Shown: one piece after another, positions 11,195-20,078 of the stretch
How positions within the stretch are numbered: position 1 is the first letter of the stretch
Layout: each line of letters starts with the position of its first letter
NCBI RefSeq assembly: GCF_014192375.1
Contig: NZ_JACHXV010000006.1
Coordinates: 186,001 to 250,000, forward strand
Length of the DNA stretch: 64,000 bases
Source: Endobacter medicaginis
Lineage (GTDB): Bacteria > Pseudomonadota > Alphaproteobacteria > Acetobacterales > Acetobacteraceae
Reading direction: 5' to 3'
The notes under the pieces: model-generated
What the model saw: the letters and a program-made list of their open reading frames with translations, nothing else
Told to the model about the DNA's origin: nothing
The model's database searches: none
Program-made: the position numbers and the translations under genes

Positions 11195-11206
11195 GACCGA
11201 GCCCGA

Positions 11207-12691
11207 TCAGCCCTCGTGATGATCGGCGACGAAGCGGTCGAGCAGGCGCACGCCGAAGCCGGTCGCACCCTTCGGCGCGGTGGCGACGTCCTTGTTGCCC
11301 CAGGCGGTGCCGGCGATGTCGAGATGCGCCCACGGCGTGCTGCGGACGAAGCGCTTGAGGAACTGGGCTGCGGTGATCGCACCGCCCGGCCGGCCGCCGA
11401 TGTTCTTCATGTCGGCGATGTCGGAGCGGATCTGCTTGTCATAGGCTTCGCCGAGCGGCATCCGCCACAGCTTCTCGCCCGTCGCGCGGCCGCTCGCGGC
11501 AAGCTGTTCGGCGAGCGTGTCGTCGGTGGCGAACAGTCCGGCATGCTCGTAGCCCAGGCTGACCACGATCGCGCCGGTCAATGTCGCGAGATCGACCATC
11601 AGCTTCGGCTTGAACCGCTCCTGCGCATACCACAGCACGTCGGCCAGCACGAGACGGCCCTCGGCATCGGTGTTGATCACCTCGATGGTCTGCCCCGAGG
11701 CGGAGGTCACCACATCGCCCGGGCGCTGCGCGTTGCCCGACAGCATGTTCTCGACCAGCCCGACCAGCCCGACCGCGTTGACCTTCGCACCGCGTCCGGC
11801 GAGTGCGGCCATCAGCCCGACCACCGCGCCCGCGCCGGCCATGTCGGTCTTCATCTCCTCCATGCCGCCGGCCGGCTTGATGCTGATGCCGCCGGAATCG
11901 AAGGTCACGCCCTTGCCGATGAAGGCGACAGGCGCCGCCTCCGGGTCCGGGCCGCCCCGATGGCGGATCACCACCAGCTTCGGCGGGTTGTCGCTGCCCT
12001 GGGCGACGCCGAGCAGGGCGCCGAAGCCGAGCTCGCGCATCGCCGCAGTGTCCAGCACCTCGATCTCGAGCCCGAGCTCGGAGAGTGCCGCGATACGTTC
12101 GGCGAACACCGCCGGGGTGAGGATGTTGGCCGGTTCGCTGACCAGGTCGCGGGTGATGAACGCGCCGCGCACCACCGCCTGCGCCGCTGCCCAGGCGGTG
12201 GTGGCGTGATCGGGTTCGGCGGTGTGGATGGTGATCGCGGCGAGGCGCGGCTTGTCCTCGGCACTCTCCCGCGTGCGGTAGCGGTCGAAGCGATAGTGAC
12301 GCAGTGCCGCACCGGTGGCGACCGACACCGCGAGCGCGCTCGGCACCGCCTCGGCGACGATCACGGCGCGGGCGGTGTCGGCGAGGCTGGCGGCCGCGAT
12401 GCCGCCGGCACGCTCCGCGGCGGCGGCATCGAGCTCGCCCTGCGCACCGAGCCCGACCGCGATCACCCTCGCCAGCCCCGGCGCCGGCGCGAGCAGAGAC
12501 AGCGTCTTGCCGGCGGTGCCCTTGAACTGGGCGGCGGCGATGGCGCGCGACAATGCGCCGCCGGTCGCGGCATCGAGGGCCTCGAAGCCGGGCGGCTTCG
12601 GACCGTCGGCGCTCAGCAGCAGGGCGACGCCATACGCCTCCTCGCCCTCGGCGGACGGCAGCGGCGGCGCGGCGAAACGGATGTCGAGCAA
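11207..12691 (-). CDS. pepA: leucyl aminopeptidase (M17)
   Basis: Hexameric two-metal aminopeptidase of 494 residues that removes N-terminal amino acids from peptides in the cytoplasm. It carries the family signature NTDAEGRLVLADVL and the metal-binding GKGVTFDSGGISIKP and MKTDMAGAGAV stretches. The best start is TTG at 12691, giving LLDIRFAAPPL with GGAG 8 bases upstream; no ATG or GTG lies nearby, and the longer open frame reaches into the divergent cysQ. In proteobacteria PepA can also bind DNA at carAB and recombination sites; whether it does so here cannot be seen. First gene of the pepA-holC operon. Confidence 0.95.
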   Translation of the reverse strand: MLDIRFAAPPLPSAEGEEAYGVALLLSADGPKPPGFEALDAATGGALSRAIAAAQFKGTAGKTLSLLAPAPGLARVIAVGLGAQGELDAAAAERAGGIAAASLADTARAVIVAEAVPSALAVSVATGAALRHYRFDRYRTRESAEDKPRLAAITIHTAEPDHATTAWAAAQAVVRGAFITRDLVSEPANILTPAVFAERIAALSELGLEIEVLDTAAMRELGFGALLGVAQGSDNPPKLVVIRHRGGPDPEAAPVAFIGKGVTFDSGGISIKPAGGMEEMKTDMAGAGAVVGLMAALAGRGAKVNAVGLVGLVENMLSGNAQRPGDVVTSASGQTIEVINTDAEGRLVLADVLWYAQERFKPKLMVDLATLTGAIVVSLGYEHAGLFATDDTLAEQLAASGRATGEKLWRMPLGEAYDKQIRSDIADMKNIGGRPGGAITAAQFLKRFVRSTPWAHLDIAGTAWGNKDVATAPKGATGFGVRLLDRFVADHHEG

Positions 12692-12867
12692 GGGGCAACT
12701 CCAGACCGGGATCGGATCACAGACCGAATGGAGCGTTATCCCCCTCGCCCACCGGCGAGGCAACCCGGCCGATCCGGAACAACCGGCGTTCACTTCTGCA
12801 CGGGCTGCCCTGAGCGGACACGGGATTGCCCTTTTCGCGGGCGGCGGCGCTCGGCTATCCAGAAGGG

Positions 12868-13725
12868 ATGAACTTCGTGCCGGCATCCGAGTCGCCATGT
12901 GACCCGCAGAACCCCTGGTCGCGGACCGCTCTCGCGCTCCCCGATATGGCCGCCGTCGGTGCGTCCGGCCGTGACGGCGAGCTGCTCGCCCTCGCCGGCC
13001 GCCTCGCGGCACGGGCGGCGGGCGAGATCATGCGCATCCGCAGCCGGGGCTTCACGACCGAGACCAAGGCCGATGACAGCCCGGTCACCGAGGCCGACCG
13101 TGCCGCGGAGACGCTGATCGTGGACGGGCTGCGCGCCCGCTTTCCGCAGATCGCGGTGATTGCCGAGGAGGAGGCCGCGGCCGGTATCTCGATCATTCCC
13201 GGCGACGAGTACTGGCTGGTCGATCCGCTCGACGGCACGCGCGAATTCGCCGCCGGGCGCGACACCTTCACCGTCAATATCGGCCTGGTCCGTGACGGCC
13301 GGGTGGTGCTTGGCGCCGTGGCCCTGCCGGCCTTCGGGCAGCTCTACACCGGCGGGACGATGGCCCCGGCGCGCCGCTTCGATGCGACGGGCATGCATCC
13401 GATCAGCGTGCGCGCCGCCCCCGAAGCCGGGCTGACCATCCTCGCGTCGCGTCATTATGCCGACGATCCCGCACTGGCCGCCTTCATCGCCGCGCGGCCG
13501 GTGGCCGAACGGCGCAATTTCGGCTCGGCGGCGAAGTTCATCCGCCTCGCGGAGGGTGAGGCCGATCTCTACCCGCGTCTGGGTCCGACCATGGAATGGG
13601 ACACCGCCGCCCCGCAGGCGATCGTGGAAGCCGCCGGCGGCCGGGTGCAGACCTTCGACGGCGACGTCCTCGCCTACGGCAAGCCGGAGTGGCGCAACCC
13701 GCCCTTCCTGTGCCTCGGCGCATGA
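12868..13725 (+). CDS. cysQ: 3'(2'),5'-bisphosphate nucleotidase CysQ
   Basis: Inositol-monophosphatase-fold enzyme of 285 residues; CysQ hydrolyses 3'-phosphoadenosine 5'-phosphate left by sulfate assimilation. The Mg/Li-sensitive motifs are visible: EEE in IAEEEAAAG, WLVDPLDGTREFAAG and the late PTMEWDTAAPQAIVEAAGG. I chose the ATG at 12868 with AGAAGG upstream; this gives about 26 residues before the conserved start, so the ATG at 12946 (MAAVGASGRDGE) is an alternative. It overlaps the next gene by ATGA and is divergent from pepA. Confidence 0.9.
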   Translation: MNFVPASESPCDPQNPWSRTALALPDMAAVGASGRDGELLALAGRLAARAAGEIMRIRSRGFTTETKADDSPVTEADRAAETLIVDGLRARFPQIAVIAEEEAAAGISIIPGDEYWLVDPLDGTREFAAGRDTFTVNIGLVRDGRVVLGAVALPAFGQLYTGGTMAPARRFDATGMHPISVRAAPEAGLTILASRHYADDPALAAFIAARPVAERRNFGSAAKFIRLAEGEADLYPRLGPTMEWDTAAPQAIVEAAGGRVQTFDGDVLAYGKPEWRNPPFLCLGA

Positions 13726-14723
13726 GATCGCGTCCGACCCTGCGCCTCGCGGCCGACACCGGCGGCATCGCGACCGCGGCAGCATTGCTGCGCGACGGCC
13801 GGCTGGTGGCGTTCGGCACCGAGACGGTCTACGGGCTGGGCGCGGATGCCAACAGCGGCGACGCGATCGCCGCCCTCTACGCCGCCAAGGGACGGCCGTC
13901 GCACAATCCGCTGATCGTGCACCTCGCCACCACGGAGGCGGCCTTCGCGCTCGTCCGTCCCGACCCGCGCGCGACCGCGCTGGCCGAGGCTTTCTGGCCC
14001 GGCCCGCTCACCCTGGTATTGCCGCGGCGCACCGACGTGCGGATCGCGCCGGCCGCCGCCTCCGGGCTCGACACGCTGGCGGTGCGCGTCCCCGGACCCG
14101 CCATCGCCCGCGCGCTGATCGAAGCCAGCGGATGCCCGATCGCTGCCCCGTCGGCCAACCGCTCCGGCCGCGTCAGCCCCAGCACGTCGGCGGACGTGAT
14201 CGAGGAACTCGACGGTCGCATCGATGCGGTGCTCGACAGCGGCCCCTGCCCGGTCGGGGTGGAAAGCACGGTGCTCGACCTCTCGGGCGCCACAGCTCGG
14301 CTGCTGCGGCCCGGCAGCATCACCGCCGGGGCGATCGAACGGGTCATCGGACCGATCGTCTCGGGCGCCGCCCCCGGCCCGCTGCGCGGCCCCGGAGGTC
14401 TTGCCTCGCATTACGCGCCCTCGCTGCCGGTGCGGCTGGCGGCGGACGGCGCGCGGCCCGACGAGGCGCTGCTGGCCTTCGGGCCGGTCCCTGAGGCCGC
14501 TCAGGGCGCCGCCCTGGTCTGGCAGCTCAGCGAGTGTGGCGATCTCGCCGAGGCGGCCGCACGGCTCTATGCCGGATTGCGCCATCTCGACCGCGAGGGC
14601 ACGCGGCTTGGCCTGCGCGGCATCGCGGCGATGGCGGTGCCGCCCGACGGGATCGGGGCCGCGATCAACGACCGCCTCAGCCGTGCGGCGACCCCGGCGA
14701 CGGCCGCGAGGGGGGCTGCATGA
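13722..14723 (+). CDS. tsaC: L-threonylcarbamoyladenylate synthase, long Sua5 form
   Basis: A 333-residue enzyme that makes threonylcarbamoyl-AMP from threonine, bicarbonate and ATP for the t6A modification of tRNA. The first ~200 residues are the YrdC fold (GRLVAFGTETVYGLGADA, KGRPSHNPLIVH, FWPGPLTLVLP, APSANRSGRVSPS, GVESTVLDL). A C-terminal Sua5 domain follows (PGGLASHYAPSLPVRL to AINDRLSRA), so this is the two-domain form. It overlaps cysQ and the next gene by ATGA on both sides, forming a tight three-gene unit. Confidence 0.95.
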   Translation: MRSRPTLRLAADTGGIATAAALLRDGRLVAFGTETVYGLGADANSGDAIAALYAAKGRPSHNPLIVHLATTEAAFALVRPDPRATALAEAFWPGPLTLVLPRRTDVRIAPAAASGLDTLAVRVPGPAIARALIEASGCPIAAPSANRSGRVSPSTSADVIEELDGRIDAVLDSGPCPVGVESTVLDLSGATARLLRPGSITAGAIERVIGPIVSGAAPGPLRGPGGLASHYAPSLPVRLAADGARPDEALLAFGPVPEAAQGAALVWQLSECGDLAEAAARLYAGLRHLDREGTRLGLRGIAAMAVPPDGIGAAINDRLSRAATPATAARGAA

Positions 14724-15283
14724 GCGAGTTCGACCCCAAGGAGCTCAAGGTCCTCTCCGACATCCTCGCGCTGGTGCTGGAAGATCAGCCCGGACAGTCC
14801 GCCGCCGCCCTCGATGCGCTGCGCGCACGGGCGCGGCGCAACGGGCAGACCGGCGGCGCGCTGAAGAACCTCTTCGTGGCCGTCGCCCGGGAGCCGGCGC
14901 GTGCCGCGACCACGCCCAAGCCACGCACGCGGCGCTCGACCGCCTCCACCGCGGCAGCCAGGGAGGCGCCGGCCGCCAACGAGATCCAGGCCGCCCGCAC
15001 CCGCATCGCCCAGCTCGCGGCGGATGTGAACAAGATGGACCTCGAGCTGCGCAACGCCTCCAGCCGAATCGACTCGCTGCGCCAGGAACTCCAGCTCACC
15101 CGCCAGTCGCGCGCCGAGCTGCAGCAGGCGCTCCAACTCGCCCACCGCACCACGCGGCCGCGCAACTATCTCTATGTGCTGGTGGGGCTGCTCGGCCTGA
15201 CCATCGGCATCGCCTGCACCATGGCCGTCACCCTGCTCGACCAGCGACCGGTGGCATCGGACAATCTGCGCTATCTGAGGTAG
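14720..15283 (+). CDS. coiled-coil protein with C-terminal membrane anchor
   Basis: A 187-residue protein of unknown function, translationally coupled to tsaC by ATGA. Residues ~1-50 form a small helical region (FDPKELKVLSDILALVLEDQ). A Thr/Arg/Ala-rich linker follows, then a coiled coil of about 55 residues (EIQAARTRIAQLAADVNKMD onward). One membrane helix (LYVLVGLLGLTIGIACTMAV) lies near residues 150-170 with a short tail, so it is tail-anchored with the bulk in the cytoplasm. No family recognised. Confidence 0.75.
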   Translation: MSEFDPKELKVLSDILALVLEDQPGQSAAALDALRARARRNGQTGGALKNLFVAVAREPARAATTPKPRTRRSTASTAAAREAPAANEIQAARTRIAQLAADVNKMDLELRNASSRIDSLRQELQLTRQSRAELQQALQLAHRTTRPRNYLYVLVGLLGLTIGIACTMAVTLLDQRPVASDNLRYLR

Positions 15284-15289
15284 AGGCCA

Positions 15290-15438
15290 CCTCCCGGTCC
15301 TTGCTCCGCAGGCCGTCGAGCCAGGTGAGGTCGCTCAGATCGCCCGCGGACCACGACGACGCCACGACCGCGGGCCTGACCGGCGATCATCAGGTGATGG
15401 CCGGGGTGATGACCGTTGCGCTTGAGAATGTCGCCTTG
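15290..15438 (-). pseudogene. relic of a VapC (PIN-domain) toxin gene
   Basis: On the minus strand the frame from 15438 reads DILKRNGHHPGHHLMIAGQA then RGRGVVVV, matching the last third of VapC toxins, where N-D-x-x-I-A-x-x-A precedes a V-V-T-N strand. A one-base shift near 15350 is needed to continue as GDLSDLTWLDGLRSKDREVA, the position of the family ending D-L-x-x-F-x-x-x-x-G-L-x-x-x-x-W. The Asp of the N-D motif is lost and the first ~90 residues and any antitoxin gene are absent, so it is a decayed fragment. Family identity is from memory of VapC sequences. Confidence 0.5.
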
Positions 15439-15500
15439 CGGCATCTGGACATGCGCGCGCCGTGACCATAACGCGGTAGCAACGCACCGGAAGACCGCCC

Positions 15501-16910
15501 ATGCCTCTGCTCGATCAGCTTGCCAGCCTCCTTGGCCCCTCCGGCCTTCTCACCGGTTCCGACATGACCGGCTTCGAGTCCGACTGGCGGGGGCTGTATC
15601 ATGGCCGGGCAGCGGCGGTGCTGCGGCCGGCGGATACGGCGCAGGTGGCGCAGGCCGTGCGGCTGTGTGCCGCGGCCGGGGCGTCGATCGTGCCTCAAGG
15701 CGGCAATACCTCGATGGTCGGCGGTGCCGCACCCGACGAGAGCGGGGCGCAGTTCGTGTTGTCGCTGTCGCGGATGAACCGGGTCCGCGAGCTCGACCGC
15801 GCCGACATGTCGATCACGCTGGAGGCCGGCATGACGCTGAAGGCCGGGCAGGAGGCGGCGGAGGCGGCCGGGCTGATGCTGCCGCTGTCGATCAACGCCG
15901 AGGGCTCGGCGACCATCGGCGGCGTGCTGGCCACCAATGCCGGCGGCAACCTCACCGTGCGCTACGGCAATGCGCGCGATCTGGTGCTCGGGCTCGAGGT
16001 GGTGCTGGCGGATGGCAGCGTGTTCGAGGGGCTGCGGCGGCTGCGAAAGGACAATACCGGCTACTGCCTGCGCCAGCTCTTCGTCGGCAGCGAGGGCACG
16101 CTCGGCATCATCACCGCCGCGGTGCTCAAGCTCGCCCCCCGCCCGCGTCAGCGCGAGGTGGCGCTGTGCGCGCTGCCCACGGCGGAGGCGGCGCTGGCAC
16201 TGTTCGGCCGCTTCCAGCAGCACGATCCGGGCGCGGTGCAGGCGTTCGAATACATGTCCGGCACCGGCATGGCGCTGGTCAACGCACTGATCCCCGGCGC
16301 AACGCTGCCGCTGGCCGAGCCGGCCGCGCATTACGTGCTGGTCGAGCTCGCCACCCCGCGCGAGGGCGGCGATCTGCGCGCCGGGCTGGAGAGCGTGCTG
16401 GAGGCGGCGATCGAGGCGGAGGAGGTGCTCGACGCGGTGCTCGCCGAGAGCGAGGCCCAGCGCCTGGGACTATGGATGCTGCGCGAGGAACATTCCGAGG
16501 CGCAGAAGCGCGCCGGCGCGTCGGTCAAGAACGACGTCTCGGTGCCGGTCTCGCGCATCCCGGCCTTTCTCGAGGAGGCGACCAGGGTCTGCGAGGCGAT
16601 GGTTCCCGGCATCCGCGTCGCACCGTTCGGCCATATCGGCGACGGCAACATCCACTTCAATCTGGTGCAGCCCGAAGGCGCCGACCCGGCCGGCTTCCTC
16701 GCCCGCGACCACGCGCTGATGGATGCGGTCGGCGCGGTGGTGCAGCGGCTCGATGGCAGCTTCTCCGCCGAGCACGGGGTGGGCCGGCTCAAGCCCTACA
16801 TGATGCCGCTGTGGCGTGGCGGAGCCGAGCTCGAGGCGATGCGGGCGATCAAGGCCGCCCTCGATCCGCAGCACCTGCTCAACCCGCTCGTGATGCTGCC
16901 TCGGCCGTGA
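15501..16910 (+). CDS. FAD-binding oxidoreductase, D-2-hydroxyacid dehydrogenase type (GlcD/D2HGDH family)
   Basis: A 469-residue flavoprotein of the vanillyl-alcohol-oxidase fold. The N-terminal FAD-binding half contains IVPQGGNTSMVGGAAPDE, SINAEGSATIGGVLATNAGG and LFVGSEGTLGIITAAVLKL; the C-terminal half ends with the metal/substrate motif APFGHIGDGNIHFNLVQP and SAEHGVGRLK. This points to oxidation of a D-2-hydroxyacid such as D-2-hydroxyglutarate or D-lactate, with an electron acceptor that cannot be read from sequence. No glcE or glcF partner lies nearby, favouring the single-subunit D2HGDH-like group. The next gene starts on the stop (TGATG). Confidence 0.9.
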   Translation: MPLLDQLASLLGPSGLLTGSDMTGFESDWRGLYHGRAAAVLRPADTAQVAQAVRLCAAAGASIVPQGGNTSMVGGAAPDESGAQFVLSLSRMNRVRELDRADMSITLEAGMTLKAGQEAAEAAGLMLPLSINAEGSATIGGVLATNAGGNLTVRYGNARDLVLGLEVVLADGSVFEGLRRLRKDNTGYCLRQLFVGSEGTLGIITAAVLKLAPRPRQREVALCALPTAEAALALFGRFQQHDPGAVQAFEYMSGTGMALVNALIPGATLPLAEPAAHYVLVELATPREGGDLRAGLESVLEAAIEAEEVLDAVLAESEAQRLGLWMLREEHSEAQKRAGASVKNDVSVPVSRIPAFLEEATRVCEAMVPGIRVAPFGHIGDGNIHFNLVQPEGADPAGFLARDHALMDAVGAVVQRLDGSFSAEHGVGRLKPYMMPLWRGGAELEAMRAIKAALDPQHLLNPLVMLPRP

Positions 16911-17740
16911 TGCGCCTTGCGGGCCTCGCCTGCTACCCGGTCAAGTCGCTGGGCGGGGTCATCGCGGATACGGTCACGCTGACCTCGCTCGGACTGGACG
17001 GCGACCGGCGCTGGGCGGTGATCGGTGCCGACGGCACCGTGCTGACCCAGCGCCAGTTCGCCCGCATGGCGGCGATCCGCGCCCTGCCGGGTGCCGGCGG
17101 CAGCCTCAGGCTGCACGCCCGCACCGGCATCATCGACATCGCCCCGCCCGTCGGCGAGCACGGCCGCGCGGAGGCGATCGTCTGGGGCACGCGGGTCGAT
17201 ACCGCCCTCGCCGCACCCGAGGCATCGGCGTTCCTCTCCGGGCTGCTGGACACGGAGGCGCGGCTGGTGCGTCTCGACCGCGAGGATGCGCGCCGTTGCG
17301 GCACCGCGCCGTCGGGGTCGACCGAATATACCAGCCTGGCCGACTCCCTGCCGGTGCTGGTCACCACCACCGGTTCGCTCGCCGCCCTCGGCTCGCTGCT
17401 GGCGCAGGCGGGGCTCGATGCGGTGCCGATGGACCGCTTCCGCGCCAATCTCATCGTCGAGCACGATACACCCTGGGCCGAGCACGGCTGGCGGGGCCTG
17501 CGCATCGGCGCGGCGGAGCTGCGCCTCGCCCACCCCTGCGAGCGCTGCCAGGTGCCGACCATCGACCAGCACACCGGCGAGGTGGACCCACGCAGCGCGG
17601 CGGCGCGCGGGCTGCTGCGGGTGCTGGCCGGCGCGGCGGGAATCGGCCGCAAGATGGTGTTCGGCGTCAATGCGGTGCCGGTGGCCTCGACCTGCCCCGC
17701 CACCCTGCATGTGGGCGAGCGGGTCACGGTCACCGGCTGA
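16910..17740 (+). CDS. MOSC domain protein, YcbX-like
   Basis: A 276-residue protein with an N-terminal MOSC beta-barrel (LACYPVKSLGGV, LTSLGLDGDRRWAVIG) and a C-terminal MOSC domain (RFRANLIVE, then CERCQVPTIDQHTGEVD with the conserved Cys). These proteins carry molybdenum cofactor and, in YcbX, reduce N-hydroxylated compounds with a flavin reductase partner. It is coupled to the FAD oxidoreductase gene by TGATG, but a shared role is only inference. The stop lies 59 bp before lptF. Confidence 0.9.
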   Translation: MRLAGLACYPVKSLGGVIADTVTLTSLGLDGDRRWAVIGADGTVLTQRQFARMAAIRALPGAGGSLRLHARTGIIDIAPPVGEHGRAEAIVWGTRVDTALAAPEASAFLSGLLDTEARLVRLDREDARRCGTAPSGSTEYTSLADSLPVLVTTTGSLAALGSLLAQAGLDAVPMDRFRANLIVEHDTPWAEHGWRGLRIGAAELRLAHPCERCQVPTIDQHTGEVDPRSAAARGLLRVLAGAAGIGRKMVFGVNAVPVASTCPATLHVGERVTVTG

Positions 17741-17799
17741 AACATCGTCTTCCAGGGCCCTGGGCTTTTGCCGCGACACGGCGGCGGCTAGATAGGGCC

Positions 17800-18957
17800 A
17801 TGACTGCGCCCCACCCCCTGCTCGCCTTGAGCCGGATCGACCGCTACCTGCTGCGGCAGCTGCTGCTGGCGCTGCTGGTGACCACCGGCGGTCTGGCAGC
17901 GCTGATCTGGCTGACGCAGTCGCTGCGCTTCGTGACGCTGGTGGTCGATCACGGCCTGTCGCTGCGGGTGTTCATCCAGCTCACCGGGCTGCTGATCCCG
18001 GGCTTCATCGCGGTGATCCTGCCGATCACCACCTTTGTCGTGGTGCAATTCATCTACCAGCGCCTGTCCGGCGACCGCGAGCTGACGGTGATGCGCGCGA
18101 CCGGCATGTCGCCGTTCGCACTGGCCCGCCCGGCGCTGATGACGGCGGCGGTCGCGGCGATCCTGTGTCTGATTCTCAATGTCTGGCTGGTGCCGGCCAG
18201 CTATCACCGCTTCCGCACCTATGAATTCGAGATCCGCAACCGCATGGCCGCCTTCCTGCTCCAGGAGGGCGTGTTCACCTCGATGTCGGACAACCTCACC
18301 GTCTATGTGCGCTCACGCGACCGCAGCGGGCTGCTGCACGGCATCCTGATCGAGGACGACCGCCAGCCCAATGCCCATGCCACCATCCTCGCCCAGACCG
18401 GCGCGCTGGTGACCACCGACGAGAACAGTGCGCCCCAGGTGGTGCTGTTCAACGGCTCGCGGCAGTCGCTCGATCACCGCACGGGCCGGCTCAACGTGCT
18501 GACCTTCCAGCGCAATACGATCGACCTCGCCTCCAACGGCAAGGGGTCCTCGCCCGAGCGCGACGCGGCCGAGATGTCGATCCCCGAGTTGCTGCACCCG
18601 CAGGGCATGAACTTCCACGACCGCGACCGCGGCAAGTTCGCCGTCGAGGCCAATCGCCGGCTGTCGAGCCCGTTCATGGCGCTCAGCTTCGCGCTGGTGG
18701 CACTGGTGGCGGTGCTCAGCGGCGGGTTTTCCCGGCATGGCAATATCTGGCGCCCACTCGGCGCGATCGGCATCGTCGTCGGGCTGCTCGCCGTCCAGCT
18801 CACCGTCCAGTCGATCGCCGCCGGTGCGATGGCGCTGATGCCGCTGGTCTGGGTGCAGGCGATCGCGCCGGGGCTGGTCTGTGCATGGTGGCTGTTCCGG
18901 CGCGACACGCCGGCCCCACGCCGCGCCGCCCGGCCGGCACACGCGGTGGCGGGTTGA
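17800..18957 (+). CDS. lptF: LPS export permease LptF
   Basis: Inner-membrane subunit of the LptB2FGC ABC transporter that extracts lipopolysaccharide from the inner membrane. It has 385 residues with the YjgP/YjgQ layout: three N-terminal helices (LLLALLVTTGGLAALIWLTQ, IPGFIAVILPITTFVVVQF, AAVAAILCLILNVWLVP), a periplasmic beta-jellyroll of about 150 residues, and three C-terminal helices. The coupling-helix region RLSGDRELTVMRATGMS is well conserved. lptG follows after 4 bp; the ATPase LptB is not in this window. An operon lptF-lptG-lptD-surA-rsmA is likely. Confidence 0.95.
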   Translation: MTAPHPLLALSRIDRYLLRQLLLALLVTTGGLAALIWLTQSLRFVTLVVDHGLSLRVFIQLTGLLIPGFIAVILPITTFVVVQFIYQRLSGDRELTVMRATGMSPFALARPALMTAAVAAILCLILNVWLVPASYHRFRTYEFEIRNRMAAFLLQEGVFTSMSDNLTVYVRSRDRSGLLHGILIEDDRQPNAHATILAQTGALVTTDENSAPQVVLFNGSRQSLDHRTGRLNVLTFQRNTIDLASNGKGSSPERDAAEMSIPELLHPQGMNFHDRDRGKFAVEANRRLSSPFMALSFALVALVAVLSGGFSRHGNIWRPLGAIGIVVGLLAVQLTVQSIAAGAMALMPLVWVQAIAPGLVCAWWLFRRDTPAPRRAARPAHAVAG

Positions 18958-18961
18958 GACG

Positions 18962-20074
18962 ATGGGCGTCGCCGTCACCCTGTCGCTCTACATCGCGCGC
19001 CTGTTCACGCTGTCGGTGCTGGGCATGATCGCGGCCCTGACCGGGCTGGTCGGGCTGTTCGACCTGATCGACCTGCTGCGCCGGGCGTCCACGCGCGAGG
19101 ATGTGGGTTTCGCGCTGGTCGCCCAGATCGCCGCCCTGCATGTGCCCTACTATGCGATCGAGATCATGCCGTTCGGCGTGCTGCTCGGTGGCATTGTCTG
19201 CTTCTGGCGGCTGACGCGCTCGTCGGAGCTCATCGTCGCGCGCGCCGCCGGTATCTCGGCATGGCAGTTCCTCGCCGCCCCGCTGGCCAGCGCGATGCTG
19301 CTCGGCATCATCTTCACCGGGGTGATCAGCCCGGTCTCCTCGGCAATGTACAGCCGCGCCGAACAGCTCGACCGCACCTGGCTGCGCTCCACCGGCGGCC
19401 CGCTCGCCACCAGCGGCGGGCAGCTCTGGCTGCGCCAGCTCGATCACGGGCTGGTGCCGGATGGGGTGGCGATCGTGCATGCGCGCCAGGTGCGGCTGGA
19501 GGGCAAGTCGCTCTACGTCACGGGCGCCAGCGTCTTCCGCCTCGATGGCGCCGACCGGCTGCTCAGCCGTATCGAATCGCCCCGGGCCGCCCTCGAAGGC
19601 GGGCAATGGGTGCTGCACGACGCCTCCACCATCGCCCCCGACAGCCTGCCGGTCCATGTGGGCACCATCGAGTTGCCGACCGACCTGACGGTCCGCCGCG
19701 TGCAGGAGAGCTTCGCCTCGCCGGATACGCTGTCGGTCTGGGCGCTGCCGGGCTTCATCCGTCTGCTCGACCGCTCGGGCTTTTCCTCGGTACGGCACCG
19801 GCTGCATTTCCAGTCGCTGCTCGCGCTGCCGCTGCTGGCCTCGACGATGTCGCTGGTGGCGGCGGGGTTCTCGATGCGGCCGGCGCGTCGCGGCGGTGTC
19901 GCACAGATGATCGGCAGCGGACTGGTCGCGGGCTTCGCCCTTTTCACGGTATCGAAGGTGGCCGAACAATTCGGCGAATCGGGTGCACTGCCGGCGATCA
20001 TGGCCGCCTGGGCGCCCACAGGCGCGGGACTGCTGCTTGCGGTCGCCCTGCTGCTGCATCTGGAGGACGGCTGA
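18962..20074 (+). CDS. lptG: LPS export permease LptG
   Basis: Partner permease of LptF, 370 residues, with six membrane helices and a central periplasmic jellyroll (residues ~115-260). The coupling segment FWRLTRSSELIVARAAGIS matches the LptG family, and helices such as ALPLLASTMSLVAAGFSMRP complete the C-terminal bundle. The ATG starts 4 bp after lptF ends, and 4 bp separate its stop from the lptD start, so all three are co-translated. Confidence 0.95.
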   Translation: MGVAVTLSLYIARLFTLSVLGMIAALTGLVGLFDLIDLLRRASTREDVGFALVAQIAALHVPYYAIEIMPFGVLLGGIVCFWRLTRSSELIVARAAGISAWQFLAAPLASAMLLGIIFTGVISPVSSAMYSRAEQLDRTWLRSTGGPLATSGGQLWLRQLDHGLVPDGVAIVHARQVRLEGKSLYVTGASVFRLDGADRLLSRIESPRAALEGGQWVLHDASTIAPDSLPVHVGTIELPTDLTVRRVQESFASPDTLSVWALPGFIRLLDRSGFSSVRHRLHFQSLLALPLLASTMSLVAAGFSMRPARRGGVAQMIGSGLVAGFALFTVSKVAEQFGESGALPAIMAAWAPTGAGLLLAVALLLHLEDG

Positions 20075-20078
20075 GACC

